Below are positions 38,786 through 47,877 of a stretch of DNA of 58,325 bases, piece after piece (within the stretch, counting starts at the first letter, position 1; the number at the start of each line of letters is the position of its first letter). The position numbers were made by a program, and so were the translations under genes. Origin of the DNA: an uncultured Kineothrix sp. GTDB taxonomy: Bacteria > Bacillota > Clostridia > Lachnospirales > Lachnospiraceae. The notes under the pieces are model-generated. The model was not told where the DNA came from and searched no databases. It saw only the letters and a program-made list of their open reading frames with translations. The stretch is taken from the NCBI GenBank assembly GCA_910587275.1, contig CAJUMD010000004.1, positions 1 through 58,325 on the forward strand. Reading direction: 5' to 3'.

Positions 38786-41008
38786 ATGGGAATCAAATAT
38801 TATGAAAAACAGCGTATTTACAAACTGGACACCCCCCGCACCAGTTATATCATGGCAGTCGTGGACAGGGAGAATTTTCTGGGGCATGTGTATTACGGGG
38901 AACGGCTGGAGGATTATGACCTCAATTATCTGTTACGGACGGGAGAGGCTCCTTTTGTTCCTTCGGAAAATAACAGGGAGCGCTGCTCTTTCATGGACAG
39001 CTTTCCGGTGGAATATGCAGGACACGGCGTGGGGGATTACCGCGACGGGTGTATCCGCGTGCGCTCGGCGGAAGGACACAGTGCGGTGAATCTGACGGTT
39101 GTGTCACATGACATATACGGCGGAAAGAAGAAACCGGAAGGGCTTCCTGCGACGTTTGGCGGGGAAAAGGAGTGCAGTACGCTGGAAATCCATTGTGAGG
39201 ATGCGGCATTGGGGCTGCGTGTGACCCTGATGTATACGGTATTCGAGGATGTGGATGCCGTAACAAGAAGTGTAAAAGTGACGAATGTGTCAGATGAAGC
39301 GCCGGGGGCGGAAGGAACGGGAAAGGACATCTATCTGACGAAAGTCCTTTCCGCCTGCCTTGATATGGACAATAAGGACTTTGAATGTCTGTCGCTGCAC
39401 GGTTCCTGGGCGAGGGAGCGCCGTATCCAAAGGCAGAAAGCGGGATACGGTAAATACGCGGTATCGTCCCTGCGGGGGGAACCAGGACATCAGGAACATC
39501 CCTTCATGGCGCTGGTGACGGAAGGGACCACGCAGGATGCCGGCGAAGTGTATGCCATGAATCTTGTGTATTCCGGTAATTTTATGGTTCAGGAGGAAGT
39601 CAGCCAGTTTAACAGTGTGCGCATGACAATAGGGCTTAATCCTGATGATTTCTGTTGGAAACTGGAGCCGCAGGAAAGTTTCCAGGCGCCGGAAGCGGTT
39701 TTGGTTTACTCGGCGGAAGGCATCGGCGGTATGACGCGCAGTTTCCATGACCTGTACCGGAAGCACCTCATCCGCAGTCCGTACAGGGATAAAAAACGCC
39801 CCGTGCTTATCAATAACTGGGAAGCCACGTATTTTGATTTTGATTCGGACAAATTAATCGGCATTGCGAAGCAGGCAGCGGAGCTTGGCATAGAAATGCT
39901 GGTTATGGACGACGGCTGGTTTGGAAAGAGGAACAATGATAACTGCGCGCTGGGCGACTGGCAGGTCAACGGGGAGAAATTAAAGGGCGGACTGGAATAT
40001 CTGGTGGGAGAAGTCAATAAACTGGGTATGAAGTTTGGCATTTGGTTTGAACCGGAGATGATATCGCCGGATTCCGACCTGTACCGCGCCCATCCCGACT
40101 GGGCATTTGCGGTTCCGGGCAGGACGCCTGCGATGGCAAGGCAGCAGTACGTGCTTGATTTAACGAGGAAGGAAGTGCGGGACTATGCCTATGAATGCGT
40201 GGCAAAAATACTGCGCAGCGCCAACATCGAATATGTCAAATGGGACATGAACCGTCCGCTTTGCGACATCGCCAGCGCAGAGCTTCCTGCGGACCGGCAG
40301 GGGGAAATCTTCCACCGTTACGTGCTGGCGCTGTATGAAATGCAGGAGCGGCTGGTTACGGAGTTTCCGGATTTGCTTTTGGAGAACTGCTCCGGCGGCG
40401 GCGCGCGGTTTGACGCGGGGATGCTTTATTACAGTCCCCAGATATGGTGTTCGGACGATACGGATGCGGTGGAACGGCTGATGATTCAGGAAGGCACATC
40501 GTTGGTTTACCCGCTTTCCACCATGGGAGCACATGTATCCGACTGCCCCAACCATGAGGTGGGGAGAGTGACGCCTTTTGAAACAAGGGGCTATGTGGCT
40601 TTGGCGGGAACCTTCGGCTATGAGCTGGACGTAACGAAGATTCCGGAAAAAGACAGGGCGATGATTCCGGAACAGGTTGCCATGTACCATAAGTACAACG
40701 ATTTGGTCAGGGAAGGGGATTATTACAGGCTGGCGTCTTACGGTGAAAACCATTGGTATGACTGTTATGAAGTGGTCAGCAAGGATAAGAAGGAAGCGCT
40801 TGTGACTTACGTGCAGGTGTTAAATCGGCCCAATTTCCACAGCAGACGCATTTACCTGAAAGGACTGGATGCACAGGCGCGTTACAGGGTGGAAGGAATG
40901 GACGGGATATATCGGGGGGAAACACTGATGAAAGCGGGCATACAGATTGAAAATCCGAAGAAGGATTTCGGGGGAAAATTAGTTTATGTGACCATGGCGG
41001 ACGAATAA
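38786..41008 (+). CDS. Alpha-galactosidase, GH36
   Basis: The 740-residue enzyme removes alpha-1,6-galactose from galactomannan or raffinose-type oligosaccharides. The (beta/alpha)8 barrel carries nucleophile Asp487 (YVKWDMNRPLCD) and acid/base Asp557 (IWCSDDTDAVERL). Other family marks are INNWEATYFDFD, LVMDDGWFGKRNNDN, FGIWFEPEMISPDSDLY and ENCSGGGARFD. No signal peptide is present, so it works in the cytoplasm on imported sugars. It is the first gene of the mannan locus, followed by the LacI regulator after 96 nt. Confidence 0.96.
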   Translation: MGIKYYEKQRIYKLDTPRTSYIMAVVDRENFLGHVYYGERLEDYDLNYLLRTGEAPFVPSENNRERCSFMDSFPVEYAGHGVGDYRDGCIRVRSAEGHSAVNLTVVSHDIYGGKKKPEGLPATFGGEKECSTLEIHCEDAALGLRVTLMYTVFEDVDAVTRSVKVTNVSDEAPGAEGTGKDIYLTKVLSACLDMDNKDFECLSLHGSWARERRIQRQKAGYGKYAVSSLRGEPGHQEHPFMALVTEGTTQDAGEVYAMNLVYSGNFMVQEEVSQFNSVRMTIGLNPDDFCWKLEPQESFQAPEAVLVYSAEGIGGMTRSFHDLYRKHLIRSPYRDKKRPVLINNWEATYFDFDSDKLIGIAKQAAELGIEMLVMDDGWFGKRNNDNCALGDWQVNGEKLKGGLEYLVGEVNKLGMKFGIWFEPEMISPDSDLYRAHPDWAFAVPGRTPAMARQQYVLDLTRKEVRDYAYECVAKILRSANIEYVKWDMNRPLCDIASAELPADRQGEIFHRYVLALYEMQERLVTEFPDLLLENCSGGGARFDAGMLYYSPQIWCSDDTDAVERLMIQEGTSLVYPLSTMGAHVSDCPNHEVGRVTPFETRGYVALAGTFGYELDVTKIPEKDRAMIPEQVAMYHKYNDLVREGDYYRLASYGENHWYDCYEVVSKDKKEALVTYVQVLNRPNFHSRRIYLKGLDAQARYRVEGMDGIYRGETLMKAGIQIENPKKDFGGKLVYVTMADE

Positions 41009-41104
41009 GAAAATGCGGAGGGGAACGAGCCTTTGGAAGAACGGATTGGAGCCGCAGCCTGCGCGGCATAAAAGGGAAAACAGAGGGAAAAGAGAGGGAT
41101 CAGA

Positions 41105-42121
41105 GTGGCAAAAGCGGTAAAGCTGGCGGATATCGCCGAAATAATGAATGTCAGCGTGGTAACTGTATCCAAGGCATTATCGGGACAAAAAGGTGTCAGC
41201 GAGGAAATGCGGGAAAAAATCAAGAAGCTGGCGGATGAAATGGGATACCGGCTGCCCTCATCGTCGAGGACGGAAGGGAAAAACACGGGGTATGGCATCG
41301 GCGTGCTGGTGGGAGACCGGTATTTGGACAAATATGAGTCTTTTTACTGGAATATGTATCAGGAAGTGGCGCAAAAGGCATTGTCCAAAGGATGCATTGC
41401 CACTTTGGAAGTGCTGACGGCGGAAAACGAAAAGAACCTTGTGGTGCCTACGCTCGTCCGGGAAAACAAGGTGGACGGAGTGATTGTGGTGGGTATGCTG
41501 GGCGATGAGTATTTGGAGATGCTCCACCGTACGGAGATGCCGGAGGTATATCTGGATTTTTATTCCAAGAAACACGAATGTGATTCGGTCATTACGGATA
41601 ACTATTTCGGGATGTACAAGATGACCAGTTACCTGTTTGAAATGGGGCATACGGAGATTGCGTACGTAGGGAACCTGCTTGCGACGGAAAGCATCACGGA
41701 CCGTTATTTCGGGTATGCGAAGGCATTGATGGAACACGGAAGGTATCCGAGGGAAGACTGGATTATCGACGACAGGGACCGCGTGACGGGACGGTCGGAT
41801 GCGGGATTTACGTTGAAGCTGCCGGAGCAGATGCCTACCGCGTTTGTATGCAATTGCGATTTTGCCGCAGGGCAGGTCATCAAGAAGCTGGAAGAAATGG
41901 GCTACCGGATACCGGAGGACATTTCCGTGGTCGGTTTCGACAATTATATTTATCCGGGTTTGTGCGATGTGGAAATCACGACTTATGAGGTTGACATCAA
42001 GGAAATGGCGAGGGTGACTGTCAATAATATCGTGAAGAAGATTTCCGGGGAACAGTTGAAGCAGAAAAATTCCACGGTGGAAGGGCATATGGTATTAAAG
42101 CAGAGTGTGAAGGCGCGGTAA
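41105..42121 (+). CDS. LacI-family transcriptional regulator
   Basis: The 338-residue repressor has the LacI helix-turn-helix KLADIAEIMNVSVVTVSKAL and the hinge GYRLPSS (about 1-55), then a periplasmic-binding-like sugar-sensing domain (GVIVVGMLGDEYLEMLHRT, SVITDNYFGMYKMTSYLFEMG, DISVVGFDNYIYP). The start is GTG 41105 behind GAGGGATCA. It probably senses a mannan or galactose-derived sugar and controls the GH36 and ABC promoters. It ends at a strong terminator. Confidence 0.93.
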   Translation: MAKAVKLADIAEIMNVSVVTVSKALSGQKGVSEEMREKIKKLADEMGYRLPSSSRTEGKNTGYGIGVLVGDRYLDKYESFYWNMYQEVAQKALSKGCIATLEVLTAENEKNLVVPTLVRENKVDGVIVVGMLGDEYLEMLHRTEMPEVYLDFYSKKHECDSVITDNYFGMYKMTSYLFEMGHTEIAYVGNLLATESITDRYFGYAKALMEHGRYPREDWIIDDRDRVTGRSDAGFTLKLPEQMPTAFVCNCDFAAGQVIKKLEEMGYRIPEDISVVGFDNYIYPGLCDVEITTYEVDIKEMARVTVNNIVKKISGEQLKQKNSTVEGHMVLKQSVKAR

Positions 42122-42137
42122 AGACATTGCCGTGCGG

Positions 42138-42190
42138 AAAACCCCTGCCGGAGCGTTTGGGAATACGCTTTGGCAGGGGTTTCTTATTTT
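42138..42190 (+). terminator. Terminator after the LacI gene, shared with MgtC
   Basis: AAACCCCTGCC (42138-42149 region) pairs with GGCAGGGGTTT (42172-42182 region), with an inner GCGTTTGG/AATACGC stem, then TTCTTATTTTTT. The convergent minus-strand MgtC gene ends inside it. Confidence 0.85.
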
Positions 42191-42885
42191 TTCTTCACTT
42201 CCTCAATATAATGAATGCTTTCAATCTGTCCCAAATGGTAAATGATGTCGGAATGCAGGTATTTTCCTTTGAGGTTCAGGTCGAACTGGAGGGTTAAATC
42301 CCCTTCCGGCGTACTTTTATGCTTTTGGAGCTGCATGACTTCGTAGCCCCGTTCCGACAGTGCGTCAAGAATCTGCTGCATTCCCGCGTTCCGGTCCGCT
42401 TCCAGGTATATGGTGATGTAACGGTTATACCGTTCCAGGTGCTTGCTGATGTAATACAGGATGGTGGTGGTAAATAGCATGATGACAAAAGCAATCAGGC
42501 TGGGCAGCAGCATTCCTGCGCCGATGGCAATGCCGAGAATCGCCGTTGCCCACAGCGTGGCTGCGGTGGTGAGCCCGCGTACCTGGTTGCGGGAAGTGAG
42601 GATGATGCTTCCCATGCCGAGGAAGCCGATGCCGCTGATGACCTGGGCGGCAAGCCTTGCAGCATCCCCGCTGCCGTACAATTCTATGAGGTATTCGTTA
42701 ATCATCATCGTGAAAGCGGACGCGGTACAGACGATGGAAAATGTGCGCAGTCCGGCGGTGCTCTTTTTCACTGCCCGTTCGTAACCGATGGCGGCGCCCA
42801 TAAACATTGCCATGGCAAGCCGCAGGAAAATGGACAGGTAATAATGGTTTTGAATCAGCTCCTGTGTCAGATACTGTAATTTCAT
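42184..42885 (-). CDS. MgtC/SapB-family membrane protein
   Basis: The 233-residue protein has an N-terminal membrane domain of four or five spans with FLRLAMAMFMGAAIGYERA, the conserved RTFSIVCTASA and ISGIGFLGMGSII followed by VRGLTTAATLWATAILGIA. The C-terminal 85 residues form an ACT-like soluble domain. MgtC proteins are linked to magnesium homeostasis and survival in low Mg; SapB is a related name. Its position in the mannan locus looks incidental. ATG 42885 has AAGGAAG upstream. It lies 52 nt after the AraC gene on the same strand. Confidence 0.88.
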   Translation of the reverse strand: MKLQYLTQELIQNHYYLSIFLRLAMAMFMGAAIGYERAVKKSTAGLRTFSIVCTASAFTMMINEYLIELYGSGDAARLAAQVISGIGFLGMGSIILTSRNQVRGLTTAATLWATAILGIAIGAGMLLPSLIAFVIMLFTTTILYYISKHLERYNRYITIYLEADRNAGMQQILDALSERGYEVMQLQKHKSTPEGDLTLQFDLNLKGKYLHSDIIYHLGQIESIHYIEEVKKK

Positions 42886-42937
42886 GGTGTCATGCTTCCT
42901 TTCCTGTTGTTCTGTTAATCTGCCGTCTTATCCGTAA

Positions 42938-43852
42938 TTACCGGTTCCGCCGGAATGCCAACGGGGTCATTCCGGTATATTTCTTAAACAGGTAAATAAA
43001 GTGATTCGTATTTTCCACGCCTACCTGGCTGCCGATTTCGTGGACCCGGTAATCGGAGGAGAGCAGCAGTTCCTTGGCGGCATCCACCCGTTTCCCGTTC
43101 AGGTACTGCAGGGGAGACTGCCCGAAGAAACTGTGGAATTCCCTGCACAGCCGGTATTTGCTGACGGCAAAGCGCTCCTCCAGCATGTCCAGGGTGTAAT
43201 CCTGCCGGTAATCCAAATCAAAAAGCGCCTTCATTTCCGACAGGTAGGACGGCATCTTTTTTCCCTGTGCATTCCCTTCCATATGTTCCAGCAATAGTTC
43301 CGTGAAAAGGTCGGTCAGGAGACGGTGGTCTGCCAGTTTATTCCGGATTGTCCCTCCGGTATCATTTTCCGCCAGTTTATATATGTCCCTGATGACCGGC
43401 GAATATTCCGGGAGGGAAAAAAGCGGGAACCTGCCGGCGGGCAGGCATCCGCTGTAAAAATCCAAAGGCGCACCGTCCAAAAAGAAAACAAAATAGTTCC
43501 AGGGGGAGACGGTGATTTCAACCCGGAAGGGTTCCGTACATGGAGAGAGCAGCAGGGTATGGGCTTCCAGGGCATGGGGCTTATCTCCCGCATACAGTTT
43601 ACCGCATCCGCTTTCCGTGTAAAGCGCCATATGGCATCCGAGCGGGGCTAAGGAAAAATGATAAGGGAATTTTGCCTGTATATGTCCTGCGGAAAGAACG
43701 GATATTAGTTTGGCGTGGGTGTCTTCGTTTTGCGTATAGGGATGTCCGAAAAATGTTTCCGGTGTATGCCCTGCCGCAAGACGCGGCGGGGCGGTAAAAT
43801 ATCCGGTTGGGTTTTGGGGCTGGAATTTGGAGGGAGGCGGAGACTGGTTCAT
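42938..43852 (-). CDS. AraC-family transcriptional regulator
   Basis: The 304-residue regulator has an N-terminal sugar-binding cupin-like domain (about 45-165) and a C-terminal pair of helix-turn-helix motifs: YTLDMLEERFAVSKYRLCREF, read in parts, and VHEIGSQVGVENTNHFIYLFKKYTGMTPLAFRRN in part (the AraC signature). It is transcribed away from the transporter genes, so it probably activates them from the shared region 43853-44347. Its own promoter is at 43885-43913. Confidence 0.9.
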   Translation of the reverse strand: MNQSPPPSKFQPQNPTGYFTAPPRLAAGHTPETFFGHPYTQNEDTHAKLISVLSAGHIQAKFPYHFSLAPLGCHMALYTESGCGKLYAGDKPHALEAHTLLLSPCTEPFRVEITVSPWNYFVFFLDGAPLDFYSGCLPAGRFPLFSLPEYSPVIRDIYKLAENDTGGTIRNKLADHRLLTDLFTELLLEHMEGNAQGKKMPSYLSEMKALFDLDYRQDYTLDMLEERFAVSKYRLCREFHSFFGQSPLQYLNGKRVDAAKELLLSSDYRVHEIGSQVGVENTNHFIYLFKKYTGMTPLAFRRNR

Positions 43853-43884
43853 GGTTCGGATTCCTTTCTTGGCTTCATGGCGGT

Positions 43885-43913
43885 GTTTATGGATATATTG
43901 TAATCGCTGTCAA
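43885..43913 (-). promoter_or_regulatory. Promoter of the AraC gene
   Basis: On the minus strand TTGACA (43908-43913) and ATAAAC (43885-43890) have a 17-nt spacer. The -35 is perfect and the -10 is weak. Confidence 0.55.
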
Positions 43914-44145
43914 GGGAAAATGCAAATTTTTGTTGGACAGAGAGATTGCTTAAAATATAGCATTTTAAACAAAATGGCCGGATTGCATGTAACAGGAACG
44001 GAAAAGAAAAGCGGGGAACGCAAAGTATATGGGTATGGAAGGGGATTAAGAAAAAGAAATAAGTTAAAGTATAAGTTAAAAATAGATTTAAAAAGAAGGA
44101 AAAGAGGAAAAATGTCAAAAATAATGGGAAAATTGATTGTGCAGA

Positions 44146-44260
44146 TTATACAAAAACTAAACTTAATAATTGTATAAATAGAAGAAATGAATAAAATTTG
44201 CAAGAATTAACGATTAAAAGCAAGAATAAGTGATGATTAAAAAATAAAGTTAAATATAAT
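44146..44260 (+). promoter_or_regulatory. Candidate operator and -10 box before the ABC transporter operon
   Basis: TTATACAA (44146-44153) and TTGTATAA (44170-44177) form a perfect interrupted inverted repeat with 16 nt between, containing AAAACTAA (44153-44160), a motif also at the GH36 promoter. A TATAAT lies at 44255-44260 with no good -35. Gene-free interval 43853-44347 is otherwise A-rich and encodes nothing that I can recognise. Confidence 0.4.
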
Positions 44261-44347
44261 CAAATTAAAGTTACATAAACGACAGGAAACAAAAGTTGAC
44301 GGTCGGATAAATTACAAAATTTTTTAAATTTCAAAGGAGGTTTTATT

Positions 44348-45829
44348 ATGAAACTGAAAAAAGTTTTAGGACTCAGTCTCGCGGCAGTTATGGCTTTCTC
44401 CGTAGTGGGATGCGGCGGTAATGCGGACGCTCCGGCACCTGCGGACACGGCAACAGAGACAACGGATACGGCGGACACGGCTCCGGCAGACAATGCGGCA
44501 GCAGATACTGCGCCGGCGGACACGGCACCGGCAGATACGGCACCGGCAGATACCGCTTCCACCGGTGAACTGAAATATACGGACATCGTTCTCGGCGAGA
44601 GCTATACGGATATTACCACAAGCATCAAATGGTTAAGCCACAGGACGGACTTAATCGAAAGCGGCGCAATCGCTGACTACATTGCGGCATTCAATGAAAT
44701 GTATCCCAACATCACGGTTGAAGTGGAAGGTATTACGAACTATGCGGACGATGCACTGTTACGTCTTTCCGCAGGCGACTGGGGCGATATCATGATGATT
44801 CCTACGGTAGACAAGAACCTGCTTAGCGAATACTTCGTTCCCTTCGGTACTTTGGACGAAATGGATACGGTAGTAAGGTTTGCAAATAACTGGATGTATG
44901 ACAACATCGTATACGGCGTGGCTTCCACGGGTAACGCACAGGGTATCGTATACAACAAGGCAGTATTTGAAGCGGCAGGGGTAACGGCAATTCCCAAGAC
45001 TCCCGATGAATTTATCGCAGCTTTGCAGGCAATCAAGGACAATACGGATGCAATCCCGCTTTACACCAACTATGCGGCAGGATGGACCATGGGCGCATGG
45101 GATGCTTACATCGGCGGTTCCGCAACAGGCTCCGCGAAGTACATGAACCAGGAACTCCTTCACGCAAAAGATCCTTTTAAGGATTACGGTGACGGAACAC
45201 ATGCATATGCAGTATATAAGATTCTCTATGACGCAGTTGCAGGCGGTTTGACGGAAGACGATTACATGACGACCGACTGGGAAGGCTGCAAAGGCCAGAT
45301 TAACAACGGCGAAATCGGATGCATGGTATTAGGCTCCTGGGCGTTCTCCCAGATGGTGGAAGCAGGCGACCACGGCGAAGATATCGGATATATGTCCTTC
45401 CCGATTACCGTAGGCGGCAAACAGTACGCATCCGCAGGCCCTGACTACAACTATGGTATTAACGTAAACGCTTCTGATGACAACAAAGCAGCAGCAATGG
45501 TATTCGTAAAATGGATGACGGAAAAATCCGGGTTCAGCTTTAATGAAGGCGGCGTTCCCATCGACGTAAACGGCGAATATCCTGACCTGTACTCCGCATT
45601 TGAAGGCATTGAGTTCGTGGCTGACGAACCGGCTTTGGCAGGGGAAGAAGATTTCCTGAACGAACTGAACGCGGAATCCGAAATCAACATCAATGCAGGC
45701 GGTGACAGCAAGATTCAGCAGATTATCGAACATGCATCCAACGGTGACATGACTTTCGACGACATCATGGCTGACTGGAACCAAAGATGGTCTGACGCAC
45801 AGGAAGTAGTGGGCGTAGAAGTAAAATAA
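44348..45829 (+). CDS. ABC transporter sugar-binding lipoprotein (mannooligosaccharide type)
   Basis: The product has 493 residues. A signal peptide with lipobox SVVGC places the lipidated Cys near residue 22. A linker of about 50 residues is made of repeated Ala-Pro-Ala-Asp-Thr units. The rest is a family 1 extracellular solute-binding protein (YIAAFNEMYPNITVEVEG, NGEIGCMVLGSWAFSQMVE, EIGYMSFP-like IGYMSFPITVGGKQYA). It binds oligosaccharides outside the cell; mannooligosaccharides are inferred from the neighbours. GGAGG lies 8 nt before ATG 44348. It heads the transport operon with two permeases. Confidence 0.92.
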   Translation: MKLKKVLGLSLAAVMAFSVVGCGGNADAPAPADTATETTDTADTAPADNAAADTAPADTAPADTAPADTASTGELKYTDIVLGESYTDITTSIKWLSHRTDLIESGAIADYIAAFNEMYPNITVEVEGITNYADDALLRLSAGDWGDIMMIPTVDKNLLSEYFVPFGTLDEMDTVVRFANNWMYDNIVYGVASTGNAQGIVYNKAVFEAAGVTAIPKTPDEFIAALQAIKDNTDAIPLYTNYAAGWTMGAWDAYIGGSATGSAKYMNQELLHAKDPFKDYGDGTHAYAVYKILYDAVAGGLTEDDYMTTDWEGCKGQINNGEIGCMVLGSWAFSQMVEAGDHGEDIGYMSFPITVGGKQYASAGPDYNYGINVNASDDNKAAAMVFVKWMTEKSGFSFNEGGVPIDVNGEYPDLYSAFEGIEFVADEPALAGEEDFLNELNAESEININAGGDSKIQQIIEHASNGDMTFDDIMADWNQRWSDAQEVVGVEVK

Positions 45830-45871
45830 CCGGAAGAACCGGATGAAGTGAATTAACATAAGGAATTGCAT

Positions 45872-45899
45872 AGAGCCAAGGGGCATTCTCCTTGGCTCT
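45872..45899 (+). promoter_or_regulatory. Hairpin between binding protein and permease genes
   Basis: AGAGCCAAGG (45872-45881) pairs with CCTTGGCTCT (45890-45899) around 8 nt, without a T-tract. Such hairpins usually stabilise or partly end the transcript so that the binding protein outnumbers the permeases. Confidence 0.6.
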
Positions 45900-45971
45900 G
45901 ACATTCCATAAGCGGGGGCCCCGCATCGGATAGCGGAAGCGGGGGACTGGTGAAAAAAAGGAGGAAAGGGT

Positions 45972-46988
45972 ATGGCGGCAACTACAAACCAAACAACACA
46001 GCCGAAACAAAAGGAACCGTTCAATCTGGTAAAGTGGGCGAAAAGCAGGAAAGGTCAGAGATCCATTATCATTGTGGCATTTATGTTCATTCCGCTTCTG
46101 CTGCTTTTCACGTTTACCTATTTACCGTTTGGCGAGATGTTCCGGTTCAGTTTTTACCGGATGAAATACATCGGACCTAAAAAATTTGTGGGGTTGGATA
46201 ATTACATACAGGTTTTCAAAAGGGATGACTGCTTCGGTGCCTTGAAGCTCAGCCTTTACTACATAGGGGGCGCCCTGTTACAGCTTGTGATAGCCTTATA
46301 TCTTGCGACCATGCTCAGTTTCAAGGTAAAGGGCGGCAATATTTTCAAGGGATTCATGTTTTTCCCTTACTTAATCAGCGGTATTGCCATCGGTTTTATT
46401 TTTAAGTTCTTCTATACAAGGGGATTTGTGCTTGATACGGTATTGCAGTGGTGCGGTTTTGAATTGGATAACCTTCCGTACTGGCTGAGGGACCAGCGGA
46501 TTAACAATATATCTTTGGTGGCAACGAGTGTATGGCGTTATTTTGGACAGAATATGGTATTGTTCATCGGTGCGATTATGTCCGTGGATGCGGATTTGTA
46601 TGAAGCGGCGGATTTGGACGGTGCGAATAAATTCCACCAGTTTATCTATATTATCCTGCCGAGTATCAAAACGATTGTTACCCTGAACGTGATTCTTTCC
46701 ATTACCGGATCGCTCAGCGCATTCGAGCCTCCTTATGTTATTACAAACGGCGGCGCCGGAACGGGAACTTACTTCGTTATCATGAACGAAATCGCCCATG
46801 TAAGCCAGAAGGTAGGCTTGGCATCGGCAATGGCAATCGTACTGTTGGTAATTATTTTTGCGGCAACTATTTTACAGAAACTGTTCTTCAAGTATGTGTT
46901 TAAGGATGCGGAAGATGAAAACAAGAACGCAGGCGTTAGGCGTGAGAAACAGTTGGCAAAATACAGGGCAAGAAAGGGGTTGAAGTAA
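45972..46988 (+). CDS. Sugar ABC transporter permease 1
   Basis: The 338-residue inner-membrane protein has six spans and the MalF-type EAA loop EAADLDGANKFHQFIYIILP (about 215-234), which contacts the ATPase. The N-terminus starts with a polar Gln/Thr-rich stretch and the C-terminus is Lys/Arg-rich. It forms the channel with the next gene. The ATPase is not encoded here, so a shared MsmK-like ATPase must serve. AGGAAAGGG is just before ATG 45972. Permease 2 begins 1 nt after its stop. Confidence 0.95.
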   Translation: MAATTNQTTQPKQKEPFNLVKWAKSRKGQRSIIIVAFMFIPLLLLFTFTYLPFGEMFRFSFYRMKYIGPKKFVGLDNYIQVFKRDDCFGALKLSLYYIGGALLQLVIALYLATMLSFKVKGGNIFKGFMFFPYLISGIAIGFIFKFFYTRGFVLDTVLQWCGFELDNLPYWLRDQRINNISLVATSVWRYFGQNMVLFIGAIMSVDADLYEAADLDGANKFHQFIYIILPSIKTIVTLNVILSITGSLSAFEPPYVITNGGAGTGTYFVIMNEIAHVSQKVGLASAMAIVLLVIIFAATILQKLFFKYVFKDAEDENKNAGVRREKQLAKYRARKGLK

Positions 46989-46989
46989 T

Positions 46990-47838
46990 ATGACAGCATT
47001 TGGTAAAATAAAAAGTGGGTTGTTGACATTCTTGAAATATTTTTCCCTGGTGTTTTTCTCCTTCATTGCCGTTTTGCCGGTGGTATCCTGCGTAATTACG
47101 GCGTTTAAGACGACGGAGGAGTACCAGAGTACCAATGTAATGACACTTCCGGGGAGCTGGCTGAATTTCTCTAACTTTGTGGAGGCGTTCCAAAGGGCGA
47201 ACATGGGACGGGGATTTTTGAACTCAGGGATTGTGCTGGTTTGCGTGCTGGCGGGTTCCATACTGATTGGGACACAGCTCGCTTATATCCTGAACCGGTT
47301 CAAGTTTCCCGGTAACGGACTAATCCGCAACCTGTTCCTTTTTGCCACGCTGCTTCCGGGCGTTGCGATGCAGGTATCGGTATACTCCATTATGAATGCA
47401 TTGGGATTTATTAACCATCTGTACGGGTATATTATATTGATGATGGGAACGGATGTCATATCCATTTACATCTTCATTCAGTTCTTTGAGAACATTCCGG
47501 TCTCTTTGGATGAATCCGCGATTGTGGACGGCGCTTCGTACTTTACGATTTACGGGAAGATACTTCTTCCGCTGTTAAAGCCGGCAATCGTAACGTCCAT
47601 GATTTTAAAGGGTGTTGGAACTTATAACGAATATTACATGGCGCAGTTATATCTGCAGGATAAGACGAAGCTGGGAACCGTGGCGACTTCCCTGTTTACC
47701 TTTACGGGACCGCTGGGAAGCCAGTACAACCTGATCTGTGCGGGGGTTATCATTTCGCTTCTGCCGGCTCTGCTGATTTTCGTCCTCTGCCAGAAACAGA
47801 TTTACAGCGGTCTTGCTGCAGGCGCCGTAAAAGGATAA
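46990..47838 (+). CDS. Sugar ABC transporter permease 2
   Basis: The 282-residue MalG-type permease has six spans and the EAA loop ESAIVDGASYFTIYGKILLP (about 178-197). FFSFIAVLPVVSCVITAFKTTEEY at the start is the first span and loop. The start lies 1 nt after the stop of permease 1, so translation is coupled. It is followed by the epimerase after 39 nt. Confidence 0.95.
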   Translation: MTAFGKIKSGLLTFLKYFSLVFFSFIAVLPVVSCVITAFKTTEEYQSTNVMTLPGSWLNFSNFVEAFQRANMGRGFLNSGIVLVCVLAGSILIGTQLAYILNRFKFPGNGLIRNLFLFATLLPGVAMQVSVYSIMNALGFINHLYGYIILMMGTDVISIYIFIQFFENIPVSLDESAIVDGASYFTIYGKILLPLLKPAIVTSMILKGVGTYNEYYMAQLYLQDKTKLGTVATSLFTFTGPLGSQYNLICAGVIISLLPALLIFVLCQKQIYSGLAAGAVKG

Positions 47839-47877
47839 AGTCAGGCCCGGGAAACCGGGATAGGAAGGGAGTTATTT

